Source: Acidobacteriota bacterium (GTDB lineage Bacteria; Acidobacteriota; Terriglobia; Terriglobales; Acidobacteriaceae). From it: a DNA stretch of 13,894 nucleotides. Numbering within the stretch: position 1 is the stretch's first letter; each line of letters begins with the position of its first letter. The stretch is from positions 1-13,894 of the forward strand of contig JAJYAE010000091.1 in NCBI GenBank assembly GCA_021779695.1, read 5' to 3'. Below are positions 7,638 through 13,803 of this stretch, one piece after another. Under the pieces are notes generated by a model. That model saw nothing but the letters and a program-made list of their open reading frames with translations. It did no database searches and was not told where the DNA came from. Made by a program: the position numbers and the translations under genes.

Positions 7638-8465
7638 CTATTCGTCGTACTGGTGCTGATGGCGATGGAAGACATAGCGGCCAATCAACCAGCCGAAGGC
7701 GCTGCCCACCAGGACATCCGAGGGGAAATGCTGGCGTCCCAAAACGCGCGTGAGGCTGACCCCGGTGGCGAGTCCATAAGCTGTGAGCTTTGTAAGGGGT
7801 CCGGGATATTCCGACGCAATGACAGCGGCTGAGGACCAGGCCACCATGCTGTGGCTGGACGGAAAGGAGGAATCAATTCCGGCGCTGGTTTGGAAGAACT
7901 TGCCGCGGGCGTTGTCGACGGTGGGGCGCTCGCGCATGGAGGCAATCTTGAGGGCCTGCTCGACAATGATGCTGTCGACCATGGCTTCGCCGCCGAGGAT
8001 GCCGGCTTCCGTGGCGTGGTCGTCGTGATGGATGTGACCCATTCCCCAAATGATGACGGGGGCGGCGACGAAGCCGCCGACGAGTCCGTTGGAAGCATCC
8101 ACGGCGTGGTTGTTCATAGAGGTATCTTGCAGCCTGGGGGACGACATGACCTGGTGATCGGTTGTCATCAGAAGGGCCGTGGTGAGGCCGAGGGGGACAA
8201 GATAGCCAAGATCACGGTCATGGATGTGAATGGGGCTGGTCCAGATGGCGGCCTGGTCATGGAGGATGGCAAGTGGCGAGCCGAGGATGGTGACCGGGTC
8301 CTGCGGCACGGCTTTCGGCGCGGTCTGCGCCTGGGGCGCATCGGGCAAAGAGGCTCCGGTGGAGGAGGACTGAGCCGCGGCAGGGAGCCACGAAGACAAG
8401 ACCAACACGAGGAGAGTGGCTGTAGCGCGCGAAAGCGCCACTCGGACGGGGGAGATGCGAGTCAT
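7638..8465 (-). CDS. PAP2 superfamily phosphatase, membrane-associated
   Basis: This 275-residue protein carries all three signature motifs of the PAP2/haloperoxidase fold: K-x6-RP (K173 to RP180-181, KIASMRERP), PSSHS (202-206, replacing the usual PSGH) and R-x5-H-x3-D (R240, H246, D250 in RVLGRQHFPSD). The start was set at ATG 8465 because it has a good AGGAG about 5 bases upstream and opens a Sec signal (to AAAQ near residue 32). A longer open frame reaching 8630 would run into the carbonic anhydrase gene and has no such support. Hydrophobic stretches around residues 85-100 and 130-143 suggest membrane association. Family members dephosphorylate lipid phosphates such as phosphatidic acid or undecaprenyl pyrophosphate; the substrate here is unknown. 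It begins 29 bases after the carbonic anhydrase stop, so the two are probably co-transcribed. Confidence 0.9.
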   Translation of the reverse strand: MTRISPVRVALSRATATLLVLVLSSWLPAAAQSSSTGASLPDAPQAQTAPKAVPQDPVTILGSPLAILHDQAAIWTSPIHIHDRDLGYLVPLGLTTALLMTTDHQVMSSPRLQDTSMNNHAVDASNGLVGGFVAAPVIIWGMGHIHHDDHATEAGILGGEAMVDSIIVEQALKIASMRERPTVDNARGKFFQTSAGIDSSFPSSHSMVAWSSAAVIASEYPGPLTKLTAYGLATGVSLTRVLGRQHFPSDVLVGSAFGWLIGRYVFHRHQHQYDE

Positions 8466-8494
8466 GAAACTCCTGAAAGGTTCAATGGCAAGTC

Positions 8495-9025
8495 TTATTG
8501 TTTCATCGATTTGCTGGTTTCGGAAAGATAGATGGCGACGTAGTCCAGATAGTTCCTTGCGTATTCGAGGATGAGTGCGCGGTCCTTGTCGCCGAGTTCG
8601 CGGCGCTGCTTTGCAGGAACGCCAGCCCAAAGCGTGCGGGGCGGAACGATGGTTCCCTCAGGCACTACGGCGCCCGCGGCAATGATGGAGCCGGTCCCGA
8701 TGCGGGCATTGTTGAGGACGCACGCGCCAATTCCGATGAGGCATTCATCCTCAACGACACAACCGTGGACGGTGGCATTGTGGCCGATGGTGACCCAGTC
8801 GCCGACCTGCACGGCGTAGAGGTTGCGCTGACCGTGCAGAACGGCGCAGTCCTGCACATTGGAGTTGGCTCCGACCCGGATGGAGTTTACATCGCCACGA
8901 AGGACTGCGTTCATCCAGACGGAGCTGTTCTCGCCAAGAACGACATCGCCGAGGATTTGGGCGGAAGGATCAATGTAACAGGTGGCCGGAATCCGGGGCG
9001 TGTGCCCCTGATAAGTGCGAATCAT
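8495..9025 (-). CDS. Gamma-class carbonic anhydrase / hexapeptide-repeat protein (YrdA/CamH-like)
   Basis: This 176-residue protein is a left-handed beta-helix built from hexapeptide repeats (I/V-x-G-x-x-x), clearest from residue 18 to about 130, followed by a C-terminal helix (~140-170). The three zinc-ligand histidines of gamma carbonic anhydrases are present: H64 (AVLHG), H82 (TIGHN) and H87 (TVHGC). The RGD of the active-site loop is at 43-45. The length fits the short CamH/YrdA branch, which lacks the acidic loop of the archaeal enzyme Cam. Members form trimers and hydrate CO2 or bind metal; activity varies, so the enzymatic call is by homology only. ATG 9025 has a weak GAGG about 10 bases upstream. 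A strong terminator isolates it from the gene before it, so it needs its own promoter within 9026-9137, which I could not define. Confidence 0.9.
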   Translation of the reverse strand: MIRTYQGHTPRIPATCYIDPSAQILGDVVLGENSSVWMNAVLRGDVNSIRVGANSNVQDCAVLHGQRNLYAVQVGDWVTIGHNATVHGCVVEDECLIGIGACVLNNARIGTGSIIAAGAVVPEGTIVPPRTLWAGVPAKQRRELGDKDRALILEYARNYLDYVAIYLSETSKSMKQ

Positions 9026-9137
9026 GACATCAAGGCCTCATGCTCCAGTGTAGAGCATGGGTCACTGCGCGATGCCGGGACACTGCGGGCGCGGCTCGCC
9101 CCATGGCGGGCAACCATCGCATCACGACAGGCGACAC

Positions 9138-9176
9138 AAAAGGCCGCACCGAGGGGTAACTGCGGTGCGGCCTTTT
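9138..9176. terminator. Strong bidirectional intrinsic terminator
   Basis: AAAAGGCCGCACCG (9138-9151) pairs perfectly with CGGTGCGGCCTTTT (9163-9176), a GC-rich 14-bp stem with an 11-base loop. The A-run before the stem and T-run after it make it functional on either strand. In context it terminates the small minus-strand gene, whose stop is 71 bases upstream, and insulates the carbonic anhydrase gene. Confidence 0.88.
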
Positions 9177-9247
9177 GAGCGAAACCAATGAGCCGGCAGA
9201 CCAGCGTGTGGAGGGTCTGCTTCAGGAGCCGGGGAACAGCGCTTGCC

Positions 9248-9433
9248 TTAGCGGACCGACCACTCGGGTTGCCGGTTGTCTGCAGGGGGATTTTCAAACG
9301 CGAGAGCCTTCAGAGCATCCACGACCTTGCCAATCTGGGCCTGGCGGGCGCGCAGTTGTTCAAACTTGCTGAGGATGTCGTTTAGCTCGGCGTCTGCTTC
9401 TTGGTAGGCGATGCGGTAAGCGTCGGATTTCAT
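9248..9433 (-). CDS. Small hypothetical helical (coiled-coil-like) protein
   Basis: This encodes a 61-residue protein (MKSDAYRIAYQEADAELNDI at the N-terminus). ATG 9433 was chosen because AGGAG sits about 7 bases upstream; a TTG at 9448 lies ahead of that site. Residues 5-44 have a heptad-like pattern of hydrophobic residues with many E, K, R and Q, predicting one amphipathic helix or coiled coil, followed by a polar tail (ENPPADNRQPEW). There is no signal peptide, cysteine pair or recognisable catalytic motif. I recall similar short proteins annotated as hypothetical in acidobacteria but cannot assign a function. A strong terminator follows, and a hairpin-forming leader precedes it (9443-9498). 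Confidence 0.72.
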   Translation of the reverse strand: MKSDAYRIAYQEADAELNDILSKFEQLRARQAQIGKVVDALKALAFENPPADNRQPEWSVR

Positions 9434-9442
9434 GGTCAACTC

Positions 9443-9498
9443 CTGCAACCGAGTCTAGCCGCGGTTTGCTTTCGAACGTCATTGCACGATGGTTGCAG
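9443..9498 (-). promoter_or_regulatory. Inverted repeat in the leader of the small helical gene, overlapping its Shine-Dalgarno
   Basis: CTGCAACC (9443-9450 on the plus strand) and GGTTGCAG (9491-9498) are perfect 8-bp inverted repeats 40 bases apart. In the minus-strand transcript the second arm ends in GGTTGCAG immediately followed by GAG, so the stem takes in the first bases of the CAGGAG ribosome-binding site. The loop also contains the palindrome TTCGAA. This could limit translation initiation, but no homologous leader is known to me. Confidence 0.35.
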
Positions 9499-9730
9499 AG
9501 CCCTACAACCTTCATGGGGGGTGGGCGAGCCAGAAGAGGCCACTTCCTGAAGCCGAGGCGAAGGCGATTGGCCGGATCTACCTGATTTGTTTAGGATTCT
9601 GGACAAGGTGAGATGCGGGATGGAAATGTGGAAAAGATCCTGGCCAGCTGCGACCCGCACACAGACCGGAGACGGGCTGCGCAGTTGAGGCAAGCAGGGC
9701 CACCGTGAAATTCAGGGGGAATGCAAGAAT

Positions 9731-9761
9731 TTGACCCGATCGTTCAAGTTTCCAGTATCAT
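9731..9761 (+). promoter_or_regulatory. Putative sigma70-type promoter of rpsU
   Basis: TTGACC at 9731-9736 (5 of 6 to the -35 consensus) is followed after 19 bases by TATCAT at 9756-9761 (5 of 6 to the -10). The spacer is longer than the ideal 17. The expected leader is about 30 bases, including the GGAGGTG ribosome-binding site. Confidence 0.5.
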
Positions 9762-9785
9762 TAAGGGAAGCTTTTTAGCAGGTTT

Positions 9786-9792
9786 GGAGGTG
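9786..9792 (+). promoter_or_regulatory. Strong Shine-Dalgarno that fixes the TTG start of rpsU
   Basis: GGAGGTG lies 7 bases ahead of the TTG at 9800. There is no in-frame ATG or GTG nearby upstream, and the protein begins with the expected S21 sequence from this codon, so the non-AUG start is well supported. Confidence 0.85.
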
Positions 9793-9799
9793 GGACCCT

Positions 9800-9997
9800 T
9801 TGGCAGAGGTTCGCTTGCAGGATGGCGAGCCGCTCGAAAATGCGCTGCGCCGGTTTAAGCGGAAGGTACAGCAGGAGGACATCATCAAGGAAGTGAAGCG
9901 TCACTCCTACTATCTGAAGCCCGGTGAGAAGCGCCGCGTCAAGGCAGCTTTGGCGCGCAAGCGGAATCGCAAGAAGGCTCGCAAAGAGCAGGACTAA
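9800..9997 (+). CDS. rpsU: 30S ribosomal protein S21 (bS21)
   Basis: This encodes a 65-residue, very basic protein typical in length for bS21. The core GEPLENALRRFKRKVQQEDI and the following KEVKRHSYYLKPGEKRR and ARKRNRKKAR stretches are diagnostic. S21 joins the small subunit late in assembly near the 16S 3' end and affects base-pairing with Shine-Dalgarno sequences. Translation starts at TTG 9800 behind GGAGGTG. The gene has its own promoter candidate and no obvious terminator after it, so read-through into the zinc-ribbon gene 316 bases downstream is possible. Confidence 0.96.
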   Translation: MAEVRLQDGEPLENALRRFKRKVQQEDIIKEVKRHSYYLKPGEKRRVKAALARKRNRKKARKEQD

Positions 9998-10313
9998 GAA
10001 CCCAAATCCATCGAGACAGGTGTCGCTTCGGACCGTGCGGACAGATGGCCTGTACGGCGCAAGACAAAAGAAAGATCGCGAAGCAGCCTGTCTCGGTTTG
10101 TATCAATTATTCCCCGCTCCCATACCAATCCCCCACACGCAACCGGGAGCCACTTGGCCAGATTTTCTTTTCGGCCATCCAGAATGCGCCGCTTTCTTTT
10201 TGCGGCCCGGGCCCTTGTTGTGATTGCAGAAAGAAGACAGGGAAACGGGACCGGCATCGCTCTCAAGTTCCAGGCCGATAGATCCGTTTTTCGTTCTGAT
10301 GGGGAATCCGGCC
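9998..10313 (+). other. Gap between rpsU and the zinc-ribbon gene
   Basis: These 316 bases hold no supported gene. I see a short GC stem with a T-rich loop (GCCGC 10188-10192 with GCGGC 10202-10206), a 10-bp palindrome GGCCCGGGCC (10204-10213), and TGGCC/GGCCA arms (10155-10159 and 10173-10177). None is followed by a good U-tract, so no terminator is called, and no convincing promoter was found. Extending the zinc-ribbon frame back to 10224 adds residues unlike the rest of the protein. Confidence 0.55.
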
Positions 10314-10625
10314 ATGGAATTCACCGATCGTGTGCTGACGTGTATTGATTGCGGTGCAGAATTCATCTTCACCGCAGGCGAGCAGCTTTTCTTTCACGAC
10401 AAACAATTTACGAACGACCCGAAGCGCTGCAAACAGTGCAAGGCGAAGCGCTCTGCCGGCAGTGGGGGCCGCGCGCGAACGGAGACGCGGACAACGTGCT
10501 CAGAATGCGGCATGTCCACGACGGTTCCGTTCAAGCCGACACAGGGCAGGCCGGTGCTGTGCCGCTCCTGCTTTCAAAAGCAGCCGGGCCGCGGAGCCGC
10601 TCCGCAGGCTGCCGCAGGCATCTAG
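10314..10625 (+). CDS. Double zinc-ribbon protein (zf-trcl type plus CxxC-x17-CxxC motif)
   Basis: This encodes a 103-residue protein starting MEFTDRVLTCIDCGAEF. The first ribbon is C10-x2-C13-x25-C39-x2-C42, with the core FTAGEQLFFHDKQF and the DPKRCKQCKAKR end that I associate with the probable zinc-ribbon (zf-trcl) family. After a Gly/Arg-rich linker, a second ribbon is C62-x2-C65-x17-C83-x2-C86, fitting the CxxC-x17-CxxC domain family. The C-terminus is a short Ala/Gly/Pro-rich tail. Start 10314 was chosen over ATG 10299 because GGGGAA is about 8 bases upstream and the family motif begins at once. Role is unknown; two C4 ribbons suggest zinc binding with nucleic-acid or protein contacts. 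Its TAG overlaps the stop codon of the convergent DinB gene. Confidence 0.85.
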   Translation: MEFTDRVLTCIDCGAEFIFTAGEQLFFHDKQFTNDPKRCKQCKAKRSAGSGGRARTETRTTCSECGMSTTVPFKPTQGRPVLCRSCFQKQPGRGAAPQAAAGI

Positions 10626-11119
10626 CGCAGCGCCGAGCTGACGAGCAGATCGCCGCGCACCGCCGCCGGATGCCCAGCCTGGCGCAGCAGAGTCGCTAGT
10701 TGCGCGTAGTGTCGCTGGCTGTGGAAGAGCGCGTGCGCCGCGAGCTTGCGTCGCGTGAAATCATGCGGGCCGGGCCCCAGCCGCGGAATGTCGAGCGAGA
10801 CAACCTCTTCCCAATCAAAACTGGCATTGCCCAGCACTTCACGCAGAATGGCGACGCCTTGTGTGTGTAAGGTATAGAGCGCATCGAGTGGGCCCTCAGG
10901 CATGTCTGCCCGGTCGGTGGCGGGAAGACCGGCAATTCGCTGCGCCCAGAGCAACTCGACGCCCCAGACATGGCGCACAAGGGCCTGCACCGTGGCAGCA
11001 CCGCCGATGTCACAGGGCAGATCAAGCTGCGAGGGATTGGAATCGAAGTGAGCGTGCCAGGCTGCGGCGGCCTCGTCGCACCAGGCAAGCAGTTCGTCGA
11101 GCTTGATGGCGGCAGGCAT
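10622..11119 (-). CDS. DinB-fold putative metal-dependent protein
   Basis: This encodes a 165-residue all-helical protein. Histidines consistent with the DinB/YfiT metal site are H50 (VRHVWGVELLW) and a histidine series on the last long helix: H129, H133 and H137 (AAHALFHSQRHYAQ), followed by LATLLRQAG. Family members include bacillithiol S-transferases and mycothiol-dependent enzymes, but many are uncharacterised, so no thiol is assigned. ATG 11119 shares its A with the TAA of purD (TAATG), and AAGGAGG at the end of purD is its ribosome-binding site, so translation is coupled to purD. Its own stop (CTA on the plus strand, 10622-10624) overlaps the TAG of the convergent zinc-ribbon gene. Confidence 0.85.
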   Translation of the reverse strand: MPAAIKLDELLAWCDEAAAAWHAHFDSNPSQLDLPCDIGGAATVQALVRHVWGVELLWAQRIAGLPATDRADMPEGPLDALYTLHTQGVAILREVLGNASFDWEEVVSLDIPRLGPGPHDFTRRKLAAHALFHSQRHYAQLATLLRQAGHPAAVRGDLLVSSALR

Positions 11120-12408
11120 TATGCCTCCTTTTGCGCCTTGGGTTTGAGGGCGCGGTGCCCGATGTCGCGGCGGAAATAGATCCCCTCAAACTCCACTTCC
11201 CCCAGGGCCTGATATGCGCGTGACAGCGCCTGCTGAAGCGAATCGCCTGTCGCAGTTGCGCCAAGGACACGGCCGCCACTCGTGACAATCTGGCCGCCCT
11301 GTTGTGCGGTGCCGGAGTGGAAGAGCTGCGCGCCCGGGATCTGGCCAGCGGCCGCCAGGCCGTGGATGGGAAATCCTGTCTTGTAGCTTCCCGGATATCC
11401 GGAAGAGCTGGCAATGACGCAGGCGGAGGCGCCGGGGCTCCAGCGCAATTCAGTCTCTGCCAGCGTGCCGTCGATGCAGGCATCGATGGCGTCAACGAGA
11501 TCGCTTTCCAGTCGTACGAGAATCGCCTGCGTTTCGGGATCGCCGAAGCGCGCGTTGTATTCAAGCACCTCGGGGCCGCGCGCGGTCATCATGAGGCCGA
11601 CGTAGAGCACGCCGACATAGGGAACGCCTTCCTCGGCCATGCCGCGCACGGTGGGCTCGGCGATGTGATGCAGAATCCACTCGGTCATGTGCGGCTCAAG
11701 AATGGAGTCAGTGGAGTAGACGCCCATGCCGCCGGTGTTGGGGCCTTTGTCCCCTTCGCCGATTCGCTTGTGGTCCTGCGCAGGGACGAGCGGGGTGACG
11801 GTCTTGCCGTCGGAGAGACAAAGGAAGCTGACCTCTTCTCCTTCGAGGAACTCTTCCAGGACGACCTGGCCCTCCGCAACGCCAAGCAGCGCGCCGGAGA
11901 AGAGCCCCTGCGCCGCTTCCAGCGCCGTGTTGCGCGAAGAGCAGATGAGAACGCCTTTGCCGGCGGCGAGACCATCGGCCTTGACGACGATGGGCGCATG
12001 GAAGCGATCGATGACTTTGTCGAGTTCATCAGCGCTGGAACAAACCGCGTAGTTGGCGGTGGGAATCTTGTTGCGCTTCATGAACTGCTTGGCGAAGGCC
12101 TTGCTGGTTTCCAGCATGGCCGCCTCGCGCGTGGGGCCAAAGACACGGAAGCCGCGCTGCTGGAGAGCATCGACAACGCCGATGGAGAGGGGCAGTTCCG
12201 GTCCCACGATGGTGAGGGCGGGCTGTTCGGCTTCGACGAGGCGGACCATGGCTTCGAGGTCATTGAGGTCAACGGGGACGCAACGGGCCACCTGGGCAAT
12301 GCCGCCATTCCCCGGCGCGCAAACGACCTGCGAGACGCGCGGACTGCGCCGCACCGACCAGGCCAGCGCGTGCTCGCGGCCACCGGAACCAAGAATCAGA
12401 ACTTTCAT
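11119..12408 (-). CDS. purD: Phosphoribosylamine--glycine ligase (GAR synthetase)
   Basis: This encodes a 429-residue ATP-grasp enzyme catalysing the second step of de novo purine synthesis: phosphoribosylamine + glycine + ATP to GAR + ADP + phosphate, in the cytosol. It shows the N-terminal GSGGREHALAW (7-17), the ATP-binding KADGLAAGKGV (143-153), the GPNTGGMG signature (222-229) and EYNARFGDPE (283-292) with metal-binding acidic residues; length is typical. The start was placed at ATG 12408 because MKVLILGSGGREHA is the family N-terminus and GGAGGAG lies about 6 bases upstream; the open frame to 12465 adds 19 unrelated residues. It is followed by a DinB gene in a TAATG overlap. Other pur genes are not nearby. 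The divergent gap with the miaA operon contains a palindrome that could serve both. Confidence 0.97.
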   Translation of the reverse strand: MKVLILGSGGREHALAWSVRRSPRVSQVVCAPGNGGIAQVARCVPVDLNDLEAMVRLVEAEQPALTIVGPELPLSIGVVDALQQRGFRVFGPTREAAMLETSKAFAKQFMKRNKIPTANYAVCSSADELDKVIDRFHAPIVVKADGLAAGKGVLICSSRNTALEAAQGLFSGALLGVAEGQVVLEEFLEGEEVSFLCLSDGKTVTPLVPAQDHKRIGEGDKGPNTGGMGVYSTDSILEPHMTEWILHHIAEPTVRGMAEEGVPYVGVLYVGLMMTARGPEVLEYNARFGDPETQAILVRLESDLVDAIDACIDGTLAETELRWSPGASACVIASSSGYPGSYKTGFPIHGLAAAGQIPGAQLFHSGTAQQGGQIVTSGGRVLGATATGDSLQQALSRAYQALGEVEFEGIYFRRDIGHRALKPKAQKEA

Positions 12409-12488
12409 GCAATCTCCTCCTGATGGGCCGGCGACGCCAGAACCCCGAAAGGTTATGGTCGGCAATGCGAGGGGGTGAAGTCAAACCG

Positions 12489-12512
12489 GCGCCTAGGCGC
12501 TGCTCCTATACT
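12489..12512 (+). promoter_or_regulatory. Palindrome and -10 box between purD and the miaA operon
   Basis: GCGCCTAGGCGC (12489-12500) is a perfect 12-bp palindrome, six bases upstream of TATACT (12507-12512, 5 of 6 to the -10 consensus) on the plus strand. A good -35 is not visible at the right spacing (AACCGG), which can indicate an activator-dependent promoter or a chance -10. The palindrome would overlap the -35/-10 spacer. On the minus strand TTGACT (12484-12479) is a -35-like hexamer toward purD but lacks a properly spaced -10. Confidence 0.35.
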
Positions 12513-12560
12513 GAAGCCTTGCGCACGCTGTGCGGAGCCTGCGAGTGGAGAAAGCGCAGA

Positions 12561-12746
12561 ATGGAACGACGCATCCGGCCCTATCTCGAACAGAAAGCCG
12601 CAGAGGAGAAGCGTGCGGAGCAGCAGCGGCGCTTCGCGCGCAACCAGGTGCTAGGCCTGGTGCTGCTGGCGCTGTGCGTGCTTGCGTGGTGGCTGAGGCA
12701 TACCAACCGCGGTTGGATTTTCCCTGCCGGCTGGTGGCGCCTGTGA
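12561..12746 (+). CDS. Small single-pass membrane protein upstream of miaA
   Basis: This encodes a 61-residue protein. Residues 1-27 are strongly basic and acidic (MERRIRPYLEQKAAEEKRAE, then QQRRFARNQ), predicting a charged helix. Residues ~28-45 (VLGLVLLALCVLAWWL) form one transmembrane helix, and the tail is Trp-rich (GWIFPAGWWRL). By the positive-inside rule the N-terminus would be cytoplasmic. ATG 12561 was chosen over the longer frame from 12423, which would cross the promoter region; GGAG sits about 10 bases upstream, which is a loose fit. The TGA stop overlaps the miaA GTG start in GTGA, indicating translational coupling. No family is recognised. Confidence 0.68.
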   Translation: MERRIRPYLEQKAAEEKRAEQQRRFARNQVLGLVLLALCVLAWWLRHTNRGWIFPAGWWRL

Positions 12747-13708
12747 GTGCTGCATCGAGCAGGCCTTTGGATGAGATCCGCGATCCGCTGGTCGTTCTGC
12801 TGCTGGGCCCGACGGGGAGTGGGAAGACGGCGCTGTCCTTGTCTCTCGCCGAGCGATTCAACGGCGAGATTGTGAGCTGCGATTCGGTAGCGGTGTATCG
12901 CGGGATGGATCTCGGCTCAGCGAAGCCGACTGCTGCGGAGAGGGCGCGCGCGCCGCATCACCTCATCGACGTGGCGAACCCGGATGAGCCGTTCACGGCA
13001 GGCGCGTACAGCAGGCGAGCGCGAGAGGCGCTGCGCGAGATTGCAGCGCGAGGCAGGCTTCCAATTGTCACGGGAGGAACAGGGCTCTATCTGCGCGCGC
13101 TGACGGAGGGCTTGTTTGCCGGGCCGGAGCGGCAGGATGAACTGCGCGAACGTCTGCGAGAAGCGGCCGAGAAGCGCGGCAGCCTGTGGCTGCATCGGAT
13201 GCTTGCGCGTCTGGATGCAGCGCGAGCAGAGAGCATCCACGCGAACGACACGCCGAAGCTGATTCGCGCGATTGAGGTGTGCCTGGCGGCGCGCAGGCCG
13301 ATGAGCGAGGTATTGGCGCGCGAGGACTTGGCGCGCGATCCGCTGACGGGCTTCCGGCTGCTGCGCATCGGGCTGAACCCGCCGCGCGCGGCGCTGTATG
13401 AGCGCATCAATCAGCGGTGCGCGGCGATGTTTGCCGCCGGGCTGGTAGAGGAGACGCGCGGTCTGCTGGCACAGCATGGACCGGTAAAGGCGCTGGACGC
13501 ACTGGGCTACCGCCAGGCGCTGGCCGTGGTGCGCGGCGAGATGAGCGAAGAGGCTGCCATTGCGGCGGCGCAACAGGGGCATCGCAACTACGCGAAGCGG
13601 CAGATGACGTGGTTCCGGCGGGAACCCGAGGTGCAGTGGGTCGAAGGCTTCGGCGATGCGGCGGAGACGGTGCAGGCGGCGATCAGCGTAATTGATGCAG
13701 TCTCGTAA
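12743..13708 (+). CDS. miaA: tRNA dimethylallyltransferase
   Basis: This 321-residue enzyme transfers a dimethylallyl group from DMAPP to N6 of A37 in tRNAs reading UNN codons, giving i6A37. Signatures: P-loop GPTGSGKT (22-29), DSVAVYRGMDLGSAKP (47-62, with the catalytic Asp at the start), GGTGLYLRAL (111-120), LIRAIEV (173-179) and the C-terminal HRNYAKRQMTWFRR (280-293). The start is assigned to GTG 12743, which overlaps the TGA of the preceding gene as GTGA and gives a length close to other MiaA proteins. An open frame from 12530 would add a 71-residue Arg/Ala-rich extension that merely overlaps the small gene in another frame. A weak GGTGG precedes the GTG. No terminator is visible before the next gene. 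Confidence 0.95.
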   Translation: MSAASSRPLDEIRDPLVVLLLGPTGSGKTALSLSLAERFNGEIVSCDSVAVYRGMDLGSAKPTAAERARAPHHLIDVANPDEPFTAGAYSRRAREALREIAARGRLPIVTGGTGLYLRALTEGLFAGPERQDELRERLREAAEKRGSLWLHRMLARLDAARAESIHANDTPKLIRAIEVCLAARRPMSEVLAREDLARDPLTGFRLLRIGLNPPRAALYERINQRCAAMFAAGLVEETRGLLAQHGPVKALDALGYRQALAVVRGEMSEEAAIAAAQQGHRNYAKRQMTWFRREPEVQWVEGFGDAAETVQAAISVIDAVS

Positions 13709-13803
13709 TCGACAACCCAGGCGCCAGTCGTTCACCCATTTAAACTGGACTGTGGATTCGCGTGCCTGCCAGTGAGTAGCAGCGCGCGGGAACGGAGCTT
13801 GCT

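Larger units (their letters stand above)
9434..9799. other. Intergenic region between the divergent small helical gene and rpsU
   Basis: About 366 bases separate the two divergent genes. It holds the leader inverted repeat at its left end and the rpsU promoter and Shine-Dalgarno at its right end. A minus-strand open frame (9436-9693, 85 codons) has skewed composition (many Ser, Pro, Arg), overlaps the leader hairpin and has no convincing initiation signal, so I do not call it. The middle, about 9500-9720, shows nothing I recognise. Confidence 0.6.

Noticed and set aside
8466..8630. N-terminal extension of the PAP2 frame
   Set aside because: It overlaps the carbonic anhydrase 3' end, is Arg-rich and lacks a ribosome-binding site, while ATG 8465 has AGGAG and begins a signal peptide.
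9022..9297. Minus-strand open frame of 91 codons
   Set aside because: It runs straight through the strong terminator at 9138-9176 and overlaps the ends of both flanking genes; it is a composition artefact.
9436..9693. Minus-strand open frame of 85 codons upstream of the small helical gene
   Set aside because: It lies in the leader region, has a biased Ser/Pro/Arg composition, no clear initiation signal and no recognisable domain.
11302..12423. Plus-strand open frame of 373 codons opposite purD
   Set aside because: Complete antisense overlap with a canonical purD; typical long shadow frame in GC-rich DNA.
12530..12742. 71-residue N-terminal extension of miaA
   Set aside because: Arg/Ala-rich translation unlike MiaA, and it overlaps the small membrane gene; the GTG at 12743 gives the expected length and a GTGA junction.
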